A stretch of 64,000 nucleotides of DNA, from contig KN880517.1 of NCBI GenBank assembly GCA_000934385.1, positions 28,879 through 92,878 on the forward strand, given 5' to 3'. The DNA is from Cylindrobasidium torrendii FP15055 ss-10 (Eukaryota > Basidiomycota > Agaricomycetes > Agaricales > Physalacriaceae). The notes below the pieces were generated by a model, which was given only the letters and a program-made list of their open reading frames with translations, was not told the origin of the DNA and did not search any database. The position numbers and the translations under genes were made by a program. Shown piece after piece: positions 49,459-61,729 of the stretch (the stretch's first letter is position 1; the number at the start of each line of letters is the position of its first letter).

Positions 49459-50298
49459 ATGGCCATGTCGTCCCCAAACTCGCCTGCCTCTGACGACTCG
49501 AACCAGCCCCTTACGCCGACGACGCCGACACTGCCTCTTGGCTCTCCCTCGGACGAGGGACACTCTGTCGGCGGCGGCCAAAAGAGGAAGCCTTCTCGTC
49601 GGGCCAACACTGCCGAGCGCCGCGCCACCCACAATGCCGTAGAGCGCCAACGCCGTGAGACCCTCAACGGCCGCTTCCTCGACCTTGCCGGCCTCCTGCC
49701 CAACTTGTCCCAGATCCGCCGCCCTTCAAAGTCTAGCATCGTCAATTCTTCCATCGCTCACGTGCACGCTTCCCGCCGCCACCGGCTACTCGCGGCCCGA
49801 GAACTTCGCACACTCAAGATGGAGGCTGACGCTTTGCGCCGCGAGATCAACGAATGGAGGGACCGTGCTGCCATTCCCCGCGTGGAGGAGCCGGTCCGCT
49901 CAGAGGGCTTTGGCATGGTGATGGCTGGCGAGCTAGAGGTCATTGCGATCTCAGGCGACGACGAGCCATACGACGAGGACAACGAGGGACACTCTGACGA
50001 GTACCCCACCCACCATGGTGGCTACTCCCGCTCCCCTGCCATCGCCTCCCCGACTGGCATGAGCTTCGACAACCCCGCGATGCAGGCTTACGAGCCGATG
50101 ATGATGGGCCCCGGCATTGGTGGCGGCGGCATGGGCGGTGCCGTTAACAGCGGCTACTTTGGAAACAACCACCATGCCTATCAATACGACGAGAAGCCCA
50201 GGTTCCCTGCACAGTTCGACGGGTACCATGGACCACAGAGGGACTACAACTCTATGCTGATGAGCGGTGGCGGCCCTACTGCGTTCATGATGATGTAG
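49459..50298 (+). CDS. Basic helix-loop-helix transcription factor
   Basis: An intronless frame of 279 aa. The bHLH domain spans about residues 54-105. The basic region RRATHNAVERQRRE contains His58, Glu62 and Arg66, the combination that contacts CACGTG-type E-boxes. Helix 1 is LNGRFLDLAGLLPNL, the loop holds QIRRPSK, and helix 2 is SSIVNSSIAHVHASRRH, followed by a Leu/Glu-rich helix that may extend dimerisation. The N-terminus is Ser/Pro/Thr-rich, with a basic QKRKPSRR stretch that could be a nuclear signal. The C-terminus is rich in Gly, Met, Tyr and His. The reading frame stays open upstream, but ATG 49459 (or the one two codons on) is the first ATG. The closest named relatives cannot be told from sequence alone. 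Confidence 0.88.
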   Translation: MAMSSPNSPASDDSNQPLTPTTPTLPLGSPSDEGHSVGGGQKRKPSRRANTAERRATHNAVERQRRETLNGRFLDLAGLLPNLSQIRRPSKSSIVNSSIAHVHASRRHRLLAARELRTLKMEADALRREINEWRDRAAIPRVEEPVRSEGFGMVMAGELEVIAISGDDEPYDEDNEGHSDEYPTHHGGYSRSPAIASPTGMSFDNPAMQAYEPMMMGPGIGGGGMGGAVNSGYFGNNHHAYQYDEKPRFPAQFDGYHGPQRDYNSMLMSGGGPTAFMMM

Positions 50299-51073
50299 AT
50301 TAGCTGCTGCCCTCTGCGCGCTTTCCGCTCCCCTCTATACCCTGTCTATGCTATGCTGCTATCTACTTCTCTATGTGCTTGTAACACCCACCTCTATTTA
50401 TGCCCATGGTCGGGGACCATCATCGTTTTTACGATTTTATTTTCAGGGATTTCGCTACACATGTGGTATGCACGGGATCTTACTCGACCGCCGAACTCTC
50501 TCACGCTCCTTACCTAGTATTTTCACAATCCTTGTAGCCATCAGTAGTTCTGCTGTAGACGTTGTACAGTTCGCGGTTGAACTTATTATTTATTCTACAG
50601 CGGTCTAGTATCAAAAGTGTACCAGTGTCGAAGAATGGATTTTTCTTGTTTAGGGACTAATAGAAGAATTGCTTTGTATTTTTTGTGTGGACTTCGACGG
50701 AAAGACGGAACGCCTTTGTGTGTGCTTTCTAACAAGCTCTAATCATTTTCAAGGGCCGCCTCGTACGACTTCCAAAGCCAAATATCACAACGCGATCAAC
50801 GCCGCCCGGTCGTTCTGATTACTGCGTCGTTCTGAGTCACTTCCGCCACGTCGGCGTCGTCAAGCTCACACTTGGATGAATAGCCTCGCACATAAATAAG
50901 GTCATCTCCGTTTGACATCTTTGTAGGGTAACGCAGCTAAAGCAGAGACAGAATTACCGTAACATTGGCACTAGTAGGAAAAGGGAGACATGAGAAATCG
51001 TAAGAAATTGGGATATGGATATGATGATGCTCCTCTACCAGAATGTCCGTAGTTTGCATCTGCCCCGAGCGCC
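50299..51073. other. Intergenic, convergent 3' ends
   Basis: 775 bp between the stops of the bHLH gene and RHO1. The left part is T-rich, as expected of a 3' UTR. Nothing else is visible. Confidence 0.45.
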
Positions 51074-51871
51074 TTAGAGCACAATGCAGTGCTTGCTCTT
51101 GCTCACCTTCGTGCGCGAGAGCAGAGCGGCACGGGTAGCATACTGGAAGACCTCACGAACGCCCTCGCCTGTCCTAGCGGAACACTCAAGATAGTGCTTG
51201 GCGCTGATCTTCTGTGCGACGGCCATGCCCTTGTCGAACGTGTCAGATGGATGAACTGGGTGGCGGGAAGATAGGCGCCGAACGACTCACCTCCTCGGGC
51301 GTAACGGGGCGCTGATTTGTCTTCCGTAGCTCCTCAATTACACGGGGGTCCCTCCTCAAGTCCTTCTTGCAACCGACGAGAATGATGGGCAGGTTAGGGC
51401 AGAAGTGCATGACCTCGGAAATCCACTACCAGGACCGTTAGCGACGGGCGCCGCGACGATGACGATAGCCGCGCACCTTCTCCTGAACGTTGTCGAGTGA
51501 ATCCGGGCTGTCGACGGCAAAGCAGACAAGGATAACGTGAGAGTCGGGGTAGCTTAGGGGTCGGAGTCGGTCGTAATCTTCCTGTCCGGCGGTATCCCAT
51601 AGGGCCAGCTCGACATGCTTGCCATCAACCTCGACGTCGGCGACGTAGTTCTCGAAGACGGTGGGAACATAGACCTAATGGCGCGAGTGAATACGTGCGC
51701 AAACCACGAGGAACGCAACGACGGACCTCAGGGAACGTGCCCTTTGAAAAGACAATCAACAAGCAGGTCTGCGGAGCACGGTCAGCGCTAGCGGCGACAT
51801 AGAACGGGGCAGGCGACCTTTCCGCAAGCACCATCGCCGACGATAACGAGCTTTCTCCGGATTTCAGACAT
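51074..51871 (-). CDS. RHO1: Rho1-type small GTPase
   Basis: Five exons (51871-51818, 51768-51727, 51674-51477, 51425-51291, 51229-51074) encode 194 aa, the normal length. The P loop is GDGACGKT (12-19), the effector region is [10 protein letters not shown], switch II starts [16 protein letters not shown] (59-), the Rho insert region contains [18 protein letters not shown], and the base-recognition motif reads CSAR. The C-terminus is basic and ends in the CAAX box CIVL, predicting geranylgeranylation and plasma membrane anchoring. In fungi Rho1 activates beta-1,3-glucan synthase and the Pkc1 cell-integrity pathway. All residues needed for GTP binding and hydrolysis are present. Confidence 0.97.
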
Positions 51872-53576
51872 CAGTGCAGTTGGTGGTCGCGGTGGTTGGG
51901 GAAGACGACGACGTAAAACGGTCACAAGGCTGTGACTTTGCGGAGTTTAAATCCTCTCGTCACAGGTGTCCGCCAAGCTGACGTCATTCATCCGGCTCTT
52001 CACCTCGCTGCAACTGCGTTTCCAACTGCCAAAGGGCGGTCCGCGACGGGGTATCAGTCTACCGTACATTCTTCGTGAAGTGTGATCAATTTCTTGCTTT
52101 GCTTTTCCGAGATTCTTCCCCAATACCAGCCAAACTATTTCTCGCTCCCCCGACCCTGTCTCCCATTGCAACCACAAAGATTGTGCGCTGTCCTTCTCTT
52201 TGAACGTGTACAACTCCTGTTCTGTATCTTATCTCAAGATAACAAATACAGAAGATATCATTGATCCCCCGTAGCTGCATATCTTGTGCAAATCAGTCCC
52301 GCACGCCTGACGTTGGTCTGTTGGTGGGTGATATGGCGCAATCCTCAGCTTTGGCTCAATGTGGTGCTGGCTCACTTCGCACTATGCCGGTAGCGCGCAT
52401 AGTTATCGACGGAAGTCGTATGGCCAACGACCTATGGCAGAGCCCCATATACGCAGAGTCGCAGACCCTATAGAATCGACTTCGAAGAGGTTCTATCACA
52501 TACACACTGCGTCGTCAAGACTCTAGAAAAGGTCTACGAAAGGAGCAACTGTGGCTGATACATATACACACGAAGTCCGAGTAGTGCCACTGTATGGACT
52601 ACTCGATCATCTCACTCGACGTTTAGCATTCGCCGCCTTTCAATGGTTTTTATGTCTGTACCCCAGACCTCGATGTTCTGACGCGCTGTCAATGACATAA
52701 TACGGAGGGTTTTCCTTCTCTGTACGCTGGATGGCCACGGCTTGCTGCTTATGTACATGTGGGTCACAATGCACAGTCTACTGTAGAGTGTGTTCTTCAA
52801 GGTCACAAATGGTCTTTCGAATTGATGAAATATTTGATAGGTACCGCACCCTACAAATTATCATATCACAGGCTGGATCTCTAATGAGCTTGAACTGTCC
52901 GGTTTTCTTGTGTTATTTACGACGGTACCCCAGCTTAACGCACTGGGGTCAAGAGAGCCTACACCATTCGGAGAACTCAAATAGTAATGTGAATCATAGC
53001 TTGTCGTGCTGCCATCAGCGGTAGTTTAAATCCTCCAGTGATGCTGTCGCAGCATATTCGCTGATTCTTCACATGCCACACCCCGACGCGCATCGCTCCA
53101 TCTCGCCTCACGCTGACCTGCTGGTGAACGAAGCGTAGTCACATAAATGACCGGCATAACCGTCTCCGTTGTGAACTTGTTCAATCAATGAGGCTCCTCA
53201 CATGAATTCTGGAATGAACAACGCCGCAAAGAAATTAAAGGGGACTCGTTGCAATGACTCTCACAAAGGACGAGGTAACCGAAATCGAAGGGACCAACGG
53301 GTAATGGCTACAATCACATCCCAGATGTTGTATGCTTTCCGGGACAAGTTCCTATCCCTTCTTCAATAAAGATGCTTCGCGCACATATAGCTTCACGCCA
53401 TCAGGCAATATGCATCCATTACAATACGCTTATTGGATTGTGAAATTGAATATGGCGTTCAAACGGGGAGACAAGTGTCAACATTACGATCAACGTCGGA
53501 TTTATCGATGCATAGACTTGGAAACATAGTGTCAATGGACATACACATACGAGTAAGGGAGACTACTTGTAGCATC
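51872..53576. other. Upstream region of RHO1 and intergenic stretch
   Basis: 1.7 kb between the RHO1 start and the 3' end of SET-TPR copy B, both on the minus strand. Open frames are under 100 codons and have no protein character. I see no gene or repeat that I can support. Confidence 0.4.
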
Positions 53577-56270
53577 TCACACCCACTTGTACTCCATGTC
53601 CTGCGCCTTCGGCATCTTGTTCCATTCATGACTCATTCGAAGATTGAAAAGTTCTTGCCCACCACCATAGTAGGCATCATGAGCTAAAGAGACGAGCATT
53701 AGCATCTGGTACTTCGAGATGATAAAAAGGAAACACGACTGACCCCACCACGTAGCGCGGAACCAGCGCTCCGCACACCAGTCTTGCGTGTCACAGTAGA
53801 AGTTGGTGCCAATGTGCGCCATGACTCGGATAGCATCGTCTCTGAGTGGAGGCAAGCCCAAACGTGTCTTGTTGAGAGGAAGCGTGAAACGTTTCTTGCG
53901 AGTGGTCGTCATACTTGCGTCTTCGACAATAAACCCAGCGGCTGCGAGGGCTTTGAATCCGTACTGAATGGCTTCGCGCATTTTCTTGACATCAGCATTC
54001 TTGTGCGCGCTAGCTTCAATGGCCTGCATAGCCTCGACATAAACATGGAATAGCGCGGGCTGAGGAATGCCGGCAGGGACTTCTTCCCCCGGGTAAGTCG
54101 AAAGCATCCGCTTCAGCAACCCACGCGCCGATCGTTCCTTCTCTACCAAATTTGGCATGAAAACACTTTTGAGGCGGGGAACTTCGTCCAACATGGCCTT
54201 TCGCGCGACAGAAACGGATCTGTGTTCCTTGGTGTTTCTGTCAGAAGTGCACATAGAACAATCACAAGGGTCGTCAAGGAATCCAAGGAGGGCAATTTCG
54301 CGCTCAACAAGAGTAGAATCGGCTGCATACGCAATGGTGACTTCCGACCCCGCGGATATGTCCCTGGTTGCCCGGATCACTATAACAGATCCTGAACATG
54401 TCCGGAATGCGTTGGAATCACAGGCATGATTGAACAAAGATGGCGCCGTGTACAATGCAACGCCGGGTTGTTCAGCTGTGATAGCTTCACTGTCACCTGC
54501 GTGAGATACCAGGTGGAGTCCGAAGCGGTTGTGGGAGGATATGCAGTCGATCTGCTTGATGTCTACATCTGTCAACGACAGTAAATCGACGACAGGAGAA
54601 TTCAGAGAGGGAGATGCAAAAAGGTCATATGCTGGTGGCGACGCAAAATCACGGCCTGCATACAGATCGGTAACCTTACAAGCGTCTTCTGGGGATGCGA
54701 AGACGTGCTCAACGAGTAGTCCCAGGAGGGCAACGTGGTCCGCTGATTCCCTGCGTTGAGTGGAGAAATCTAGAGCAATGAGGAATTCCCGAGAGCTCAG
54801 ATCTTTGTTTCTGACTGCGGCGAAAGGCTTGTGGACCATCTAGTGCATAGTTGACAGAGAGTCTCTACAGTAGAATCAATACATACCAGAAGATCCCCGA
54901 CCTGAATATGGCGTGTCGCTTTGATGCCGCGACCTCCCCCACGAGATGGGATACGATCAGCGCAAATCGAGGACGAGACATAATTTGCGACATCTGGGGA
55001 AGTCTTCTGTGCGATAGCTGTTTTATACATGCCGACGATGTCGAATTTTCCACTGGAAGCTTCTTGCATCCTGCTTTCGCAAGCCATTGAGAGTCGTTTT
55101 CGGTCAGCAACGTCGCCGAAATCCTGAATTTCCTTGCATCGACGGACACAGTCTCTGTAGAGCCCCAAGAAGTATTCAGCGCACGCAGCGCGGTACATGG
55201 CCTTCAACTTGTGAGCGTCTGAGGTGACGACCTCCAGAGCAAGAAGAGCATCACCGCGCGCGGCTCCGTACCACTCCAAGTTCAGATACGCCTGCGAGCG
55301 GTTGAGGGGAATCGTAACAATAGATGGATCCAATGTATACGCATGTGACCATGCGCGTATAGCTGGGATATTCTGCTTCTGCTTGAAATATGCATCACCA
55401 GCCTTCTTCCAAGATTCGGCACTGCGGGACTGCAATTCCTCAGCTGCGCGCAGACGAGTTCTCCATCGTATGCCCTCCAGGATATCAGCATTAGAAGTGG
55501 GAAAGATGATATCGGAAGGAGAGTCCACACGAATCATGGTGTTGGAACGTGAGCCGACTACAGTAGCTCTCTTCATCCATGGTTCCCGGATTGCAAGGAT
55601 AGTCCCGACAGGAAAGTGTGCATCGAGAGTCGACAACGAAGCCTGGAAGAGCCCAGGAAGGTTGTAAGCAGCAATAAACATAGCGTCGCCGTTCGGGTCC
55701 TCGACGTATAGCTCGACGGACACTTTTCGAGCTACATCGCAGACAATGTGAGGTCGCTGAAAGAGTGGCAGTTGAAAAACGCACCGGGAGGAAGGAATGT
55801 ACGGCATAGTAAGTAAGCGCCATCATGGCGCTTGTTGCATAACATCTCGCGAAGCGTCACTATCATCCTGTGTCATCAAATGCACCAGTGCACTGTAAAT
55901 CTTCGAACGAACCTCGTTTGAGAGTAGCTAGCGGGCGCGAGGAAGAGTACTTGTCTTGTCCAAGTACGGTCCGTAATGTCGATATGCCATTTTCCATGGA
56001 CTCGAAACCTGCCTTGCGGCTGTTTGCCTGGATCGCCTGCCAAAATTCGCGGTTCAATGGCTGGTACTGCGTAGGGGCAGCTTTCAGCTCCTGCCTCCAG
56101 CGTAGCTCAGCCTGCTTGATCTCCTCGATATCGATATCGACTTCAACTTCTTTGCCTGAGGTCTTGGGTACACCCTTGTCGACACCAGAGAGTTGTGTTA
56201 TCATTCTCTGCATATCTGGGTTGGAGCTCGCCATCGAAAGCATCATCTGGAGTAGGTCGGGGGGAGCCAT
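53577..56270 (-). CDS. SET domain protein with N-terminal TPR-like region, copy B
   Basis: Exons 56270-55913, 55859-55785, 55731-54887, 54839-53744 and 53683-53577 encode 826 aa. The exon layout equals that of the gene at 13872-16693; exon 2 is 75 nt and exon 5 is 107 nt in both. TPR-like helices include AIRAWSHAYTLDPSIV and LNRSQAYLNLEWYGAA. The SET region opens with GGGRGIKATRHI, which keeps the GxG of the SAM site, unlike copy A. It has NHACDSNA (Pro of NHxCxPN replaced by Ser), EVTIAY and the post-SET cluster CDCSMC. The end, AHDAYYGGGQELF, matches copy A. It is more likely than copy A to be an active lysine methyltransferase, but substrate and compartment are unknown. Confidence 0.87.
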
Positions 56271-56680
56271 GGCGGTGCGTTACGAAGAACATAAGCGCGC
56301 GCCTATTGGGATAGTCACATACTTACTACGGCTATGTCCGACTAATGAGCTCTGAGTGGCGGTACTACTACTGGTTTAGAGGGGCTGTCAGTTGACCTTG
56401 GGAGTGACCGTTAATGCTATTAGACATGCACTGATCCCGTGTATAAACTATCGAATGCATGCATCACGAGAGAAAATTGAGAAATAAATGAGTGTGAAAT
56501 CGATGACCGCTCGTCAACTAAGCCGCCCAACTGACATATAAATAATGGTTCTACATTCAGCATCCTGGAGTACAGATAGCAGATACACTACAGATACCAA
56601 TCAAACTAAATGCTCAAAATCTCAAAACTCATGTACATAGCCCGACGAAAGCAACGACAAGCTGCAAATAACAACACCCC
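56271..56680. other. Intergenic, upstream of SET-TPR copy B
   Basis: 410 bp that should hold the promoter of SET-TPR copy B and the 3' UTR of the Smr gene. No clear TATA box. Confidence 0.4.
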
Positions 56681-58505
56681 TTACCGCCTCGATATATGCA
56701 AGCCCGCGTCCCACGAGCTCACCGTATACCCATCCTCTGTCAACGCCTTCCTCACGGCCGGTTTCAGCACACTCGTGTTATTCACCGAATGGCTGCCACG
56801 TCCCGTAATCACTGTCAAAGGCTTCCCTCCTGCCACGTCCAGATGCTTCACAATCTCACGCACGACATAGACCCCCTCAACCGCCGTCGTCCCATGCAAA
56901 TCGACGGTGTACGGGTCTGTCATACGGCTCTGCACGTCAAGCAGCGCCAACTCCAGAGCATCTTTCTTGGCCATTTCCTGGAACTGCCTCGCCCGCTCAG
57001 CGAAGAACAGTGCAACTTCACCGCCCCGAGCACGACCGCGGCCCTTGTTCCATGCACGGCTTGCTTCACGCAGCATGTCCTCGCGTTTGCGCATACTCTC
57101 GCTCATGCGGCGCTGGAACACGAGAGCTTGACCTCCAGCCGGCGCTGTGCGTTTGACGCGGTTGCCATTGACGTCCCGATTGTAGGCAGGAATATGCATC
57201 GCCAGTGCAGCTGAGGGTCGCTCCGCCACTTTCTTGCGAGGAACTGCTTGCCATTGGTAGGCGGACGGTTTGTGCGAAGGAGTAGAGGAAGAATTGCTGG
57301 GAATTGAGGATTCAACTGGCCGCGTCCTGACCGGCGATAGAGCAACTGGCGTTTGACCATCGGCAAGCTTGGAGCTCCATGTAGGCGAAATGGGGGAGCT
57401 CTGGGGTGAGTGGTAAATGCCACGGCCTTGATAACCCAGGTATGAGTCCGCATCAAGCTCGCGGAGGAGAATGACTAGGTTCAGTGCGTCGTCGTCGCGG
57501 CCCTCAGTCACGACGACGCACAGTTCTGCCTCAGCCACCATCCGCGACTGCACATCCGTGTCCAGGTAGTCGTACATCGGAAGAATAATATTCAATAATT
57601 CAAGATAGGTGGGTATATGCTCGTCCGGGGTATACTCGTGTGAGTCTTGAATCTTGGTCAGGGCTGCAAGGAGGGCGATATATGGAGAGGAGTGAGCCGG
57701 AGAGTGGAAGTAAGAGATGTAGAAGTTGGTCGGACGCATGGTCACCAGAGAGGCGACGTGAGTGGCCAAAGAAGAGAGCTGGGACCATGCGTCCGAGGAT
57801 GGAGGGGCGCCAACGTTTGAAGTGGCTCCGCGAATGGGACTGGGCCGTACATGATGCTGTTGTCGGATGTCAGACAGAGCTACAGTGTTGTTCTTCTTCT
57901 TCCTCTTTGCGGCAGGGGTCTTCGCTAGTGGCTTGGTTGTTTGCCGAGGAGATTCTGGAGGAATACTGAATTCGTCGTAGTCGAACTCGTCCAGACCGCG
58001 CTCCTCCATCTCTCGGATCGACTCGGTGGTGAGAACGCCAGCAATGACGTCCCAGAGATCCGCATCGCCATTACGAACTTGCGCCTCGGACAAAGCTTTG
58101 TCCAAAAGTTCTGTATCAATATGGGGAAGAGCAGCCTGGAGGAAGCCAAGGGGAGTAGAAGATGAGGTGATGGCAGATGACGAGGCGGTGGTGGAGTCTT
58201 CGGTAGGGGACAGACTGGGTGTGTCCGCACTGTCCTCGCATTCGGTGACCACTTCAATATCTTCAAACTGGGCGCATAGTTCGGCCTGAGATGACAGCTC
58301 GCGAAGGCTGGTGCGGAGTCTGTCAATCTCTTCTTGTGTTGGCTTGCGCGGTGCTCCTGAGCTATCGAGTGTGATGTCGAGGAGTATGGCCGCCAGTAGA
58401 GAGGAATCTAGCGGCGGGCAAAATTCTGCCTGAAACAAGTTGACGACAGATTAGATAGTATTCTCGAGGGATATGCACCTCTAATTTGTCAAAAAGAGAG
58501 CTCAT
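56681..58505 (-). CDS. CUE-like / DUF1771 / Smr domain protein (Cue2-type nuclease candidate)
   Basis: Exon 1 (58505-58479) gives the nine residues MSSLFDKLE and joins exon 2 (58429-56681), for 591 aa. A CUE-like helical segment lies in the first quarter (LPHIDTELLDKALSEAQ, DLWDVIAGVL). A basic KRKKKN patch and a disordered middle follow. Near the end a DUF1771-like helical region (MLREASRAWNKGRGRARGG) leads into the Smr domain, with VDLHG (518-522) corresponding to the catalytic LDxH motif and TGRGSH (551-556) to the RNA-binding TGxGxH motif. This order matches yeast Cue2, the endonuclease of no-go mRNA decay, and animal N4BP2. The role in cleaving mRNA at stalled ribosomes is inferred from the family. 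Confidence 0.86.
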
Positions 58506-58679
58506 GGGGAATAGAGAGAGAGCTTGGGGGTAAGTGGAAAAGATGATGATGGTCTAAGGCGGAGTAAGCGTCGCCCAAATCGGTGCGATCAATCGTGCCG
58601 AGAAGCACCGCCACTCCGCATCTCTGTCTTGCGCTCTCATTACTCAACTCAACCCCGCACTCATATTTTCGCATACACA

Positions 58680-59212
58680 ATGCTTTTCTATCTTTCTCTT
58701 CTCGCTTTGATTTGCTTAGCTGGACTTAGTGAGCCTGCTTCCATATAGTCCCGCTGAGGCTGATATTTCTCATAGTGGCATTCCGCTTCCGCAGCGCTCT
58801 TGCACCGTACGTCCCCGAACGTGTAAAGGAGCTCTTCCCCGCCCTCCGTAACTACACCCCGCTGTCAACCTTCGCCGACCAAATCGGTGCTGGTATGAGT
58901 TCGTCAGCATTTGATATCGAAGCCAACATCAGAGATGGAGACTCGCGCGCTGGCCTGGACGAACGAGGCACCCAGGAGGTCAAGGATATCATGCGAAGGG
59001 AACGCGTCAAGTACGTCGCTGCTGTTCTGTCTTTCTTCATCATGCTGATCTCGCAGTAGCTTTGACCAAGCCAGGCTCATACGCCACAACCGCATCTTGG
59101 CGCAGAATGGCATCGACCCTTCAGGTGCGTATTCCCACCCTATGTCATTTTGGATTGCGCTCAATAAAACATAGGCATGCCCCTTGACTCGAAGGCTGTC
59201 ACCCATCTTTGA
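58680..59212 (+). CDS. DUF2015 family small membrane protein
   Basis: Four exons (58680-58728, 58776-59010, 59057-59124, 59175-59212) encode 129 aa. The N-terminus MLFYLSLLALICLAGL is a hydrophobic anchor or signal. The remainder carries the family's conserved phrases: PERVKELFP, YTPLSTFADQI, MSSSAFDIEANI, GDSRAGLDERG and FDQARLIRHNRILAQNGIDPSG, ending in DSKAVTHL. The length is normal for the family. It lies head-to-head with the Smr gene, with starts about 175 bp apart, so the two share a promoter region. The molecular function of the family is not known to me. Confidence 0.9.
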
Positions 59213-60856
59213 ACCATACTCCAACTTTGAGGGCCGTCCGCGACCACAATACTCACCTTCATTTATTTTCTGCTCATCTTGGACAAGTCTGCCGGGACGT
59301 CGCACGTCTTCTCTCGTGACTATTTATACACTATGCTCATCTTACTGTATCCCTCCCATCTTTGTTGTATCGCACTCACATCCACAATTCCAAACGTAGC
59401 GTTCCCTTGGTTTATCATCTTTCCACACTACACCCCGACATCACTCGAGTGAACATGGGTTCACATCAAACCTTGAAGCTTGAACTCTGCTTCGGATGAT
59501 CTCAATGTTGCTCATCGCGAAGTATCGGCCAAGCTTGCGTTTTCTCTAGTCCGCCGCATACATAAAATAAGTCGGCCGTCAAGAAAGCAAGGAGCCGAAG
59601 CTCTGAGATGATATCGTGCCATCCTGCTCGCGGAGAAAACTCGATGTCCGGCGGCATACGCAAAGTATATGCAATGTTGAGCAGGAGGCATTCGGTATTG
59701 CTGTCGATGCCTGCAAGAGATATGGCAGCCCTAAGTACAGAAGGCACCAGCAACGAAATCGAGAGAAGAGTACGGCAACTGGCGGCTCCGAGATACGTCC
59801 CAACCTTCTGTTCCACAGGACTTCACTAGCATTCAGGTGGGCTGGAAACATTGATTCCAAGTTGCGGTCCAGTAGGAAAAAACATCGTATTCATATAAAC
59901 TATCAAACAAGGTGTAGGATTGGCGGTAGCTGAAGCAAAGAATTCATTACACTGGTTAACCAAGAGCTATCCCGATGTATCTCAGGCGTTTGCATTGCAG
60001 CGAACGACTGTAAGCGAGCCTTTTGGCACGAGCCGGAAGAAATTGAGGGGCCAGGCGTTGAACGTTGAACGAGCACCGATATCATGACTTCTCAGTTGAA
60101 CGAACCGCAAGCGATGCCACTCGCCGATCGCGTCGTGGCAGCCTCGGTACCGAACGCCTTTCTCTGCCATCATCGCTCCTCCCCTCCCCAACGGGCGATG
60201 CCTCCCTCCAGGCCCTTTCGCACGTAATTCTGCTGGCCCATCACTCATGCAAGCGCTCATGCTTCTAGGCCGGACTCTCATCAAACCGTGATAGTATTCA
60301 TTTATGTTTTTTTCCCGGCCAAAAGCGGAGTTTCCGGGGAACCATTTGTTGGATTGAATTATCTCCATTATCACCGATGATACTGCTTGTCGAGAAGACA
60401 CGTTTTCTTGTCCCCCTTGAGCGAGGCAGGCTTTCCCGCCGCTGCCAGTGTCTGCTTCCGCTTGCCTCATTCCGATTTCGATTTCTTGTCTTACGTTTTT
60501 TATTCGTTGTCGCTGGACCACATTTCTCCGATGTTGTTTTCAAATACCACCTCCACTCGTTGCCAGTGGGTACTACCAGCGAGTCCGACCCTAGCGCAGC
60601 TTCTGTGAGGACGATGGCATGCTCGGGGATGTTGGAAGAAAAGAAGACATTTTGTGATGAGGCAAAGACCGAATGCGGTTTCCCTATTTTGCCCTACACA
60701 GCTAGTGTCCTCTCCTTCGAAGCCTGGCTTTGGCCGCGTACTGAGGCATTTTGGTCTCATGCACACCTCTTCCTCCAATGCCAGCTATTTAACGATTCGT
60801 GGATGTGCAGAAATGTCTAAGGGTGTGGTGCTGTCCACTTGATTTTGTTCCGTATG
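59213..60856. other. Intergenic, convergent 3' ends
   Basis: About 1.6 kb between the DUF2015 gene (+) and the FHA gene (-). The longest open frame (about 179 codons, minus strand, 60521-59982) has no motif. I see no gene; part of the right end may belong to a longer form of the FHA gene. Confidence 0.4.
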
Positions 60857-61055
60857 CTAGATGGTACAGGGTATGTGTGTGTGTTGTAGTAAATGGACGT
60901 GCGCGGATGTAGGTTTGTTTATGTACACACGAAGAGCAAACGACAGAGCGACGAGAATGACGGGAGAAGGAACCAAAATGTACGTTGCCACGCCGATGAA
61001 CCCCTCCTTCTCCCAGGACAAGATGTAGTAGAAAATCGGAATGGTATGGCCACAG

Positions 61056-61641
61056 TTAATGAGGGATGCCAACGATGGAGACTTTCGCGCTGATATTGAG
61101 CAACTGCTCTTCCACGATAGCCGCCGGCATTTTTGCGTTTCGAACGAGCTTCGTGCCGAGGGACTGTTAGATGCACACACGAGGTAATCATCAGCCAGCA
61201 AGCCCAGAAAGTGAGGGGTAAGAAAAGGAAGGCGGCGGAGGGAGGGACGCACAACGATGTCTCCAGTCTGAAGCGGAACAGGCTCGCCTATCTTTACGCC
61301 GTTCACGTATGTGCCAGTTTCTGACCCGAGGTCGCGAACATACACCTGCAACATTGAATGAGTGAAGATCCCTCTGACATGGATGGGGCGCATACCATGC
61401 CGTTTTCGAGCCAGAGCTCGGCGTGTTTATCGCTGAGCGCGAGAGAGTTGCATCCTTCGCCTACGTGCCGGGAGTCGAACCAGCCATTGTTCACGTTTGC
61501 CTTGCGGTCGGGACAGGCGAAGCCCTCTCCAAGTGTAACCCGTCTAAGCAATGAGATATAGCGTTTGGCGAATGGATAGCTCCCATCGACAGGCGTGAGG
61601 GTGATGACCGGGCCAGGTTGAAGTGTCCAAGCGAAGCTCAT
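61056..61641 (-). CDS. FHA domain protein, possibly tail-anchored
   Basis: Exons 61641-61396, 61345-61253 and 61163-61056 encode 148 aa. The N-terminal half is a forkhead-associated phosphothreonine-binding domain: RVTLGEGFACPDRKANVNNG, then the core SDKHAELWLEN and VRDLGSETGTYVNGVKIG, with the Ser and Asn residues that contact phosphopeptide. The third exon adds a short helix, IVEEQLLNISAKVSIVG, before TAA at 61058-61056. Downstream, in another frame, lies FIGVATYILVPSPVILVALS, a strong transmembrane helix ending at a stop at 60857. An intron from within exon 3 (weak donor near 61076, acceptor CTGGGAG) would append it and give a tail-anchored protein like Far10/SLMAP relatives. I report the shorter form. 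A TATATAAGG lies about 80 bp upstream. Confidence 0.78.
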
Positions 61642-61720
61642 AGCTAAGTACTGAGGAGAGGTGTTATACGAGAGGCGTCGAGTGGGTGAGCGAGTGGCAA
61701 GTGAGGAATTCCCCCATACT

Positions 61721-61729
61721 CCTTATATA
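61721..61729 (-). promoter_or_regulatory. TATA box of the FHA gene
   Basis: TATATAAGG on the minus strand, 80-88 bp upstream of the ATG at 61641. Confidence 0.45.

Noticed and set aside
53784..54053. Plus-strand frame within SET-TPR copy B
   Set aside because: It is antisense to a confirmed exon, and copy comparison supports only the minus-strand frame.
60377..60820. 147-codon plus-strand open frame near the FHA gene
   Set aside because: It has a hydrophobic patch but no motif, no splice support and no conserved phrase. It is probably noise in the intergenic region.
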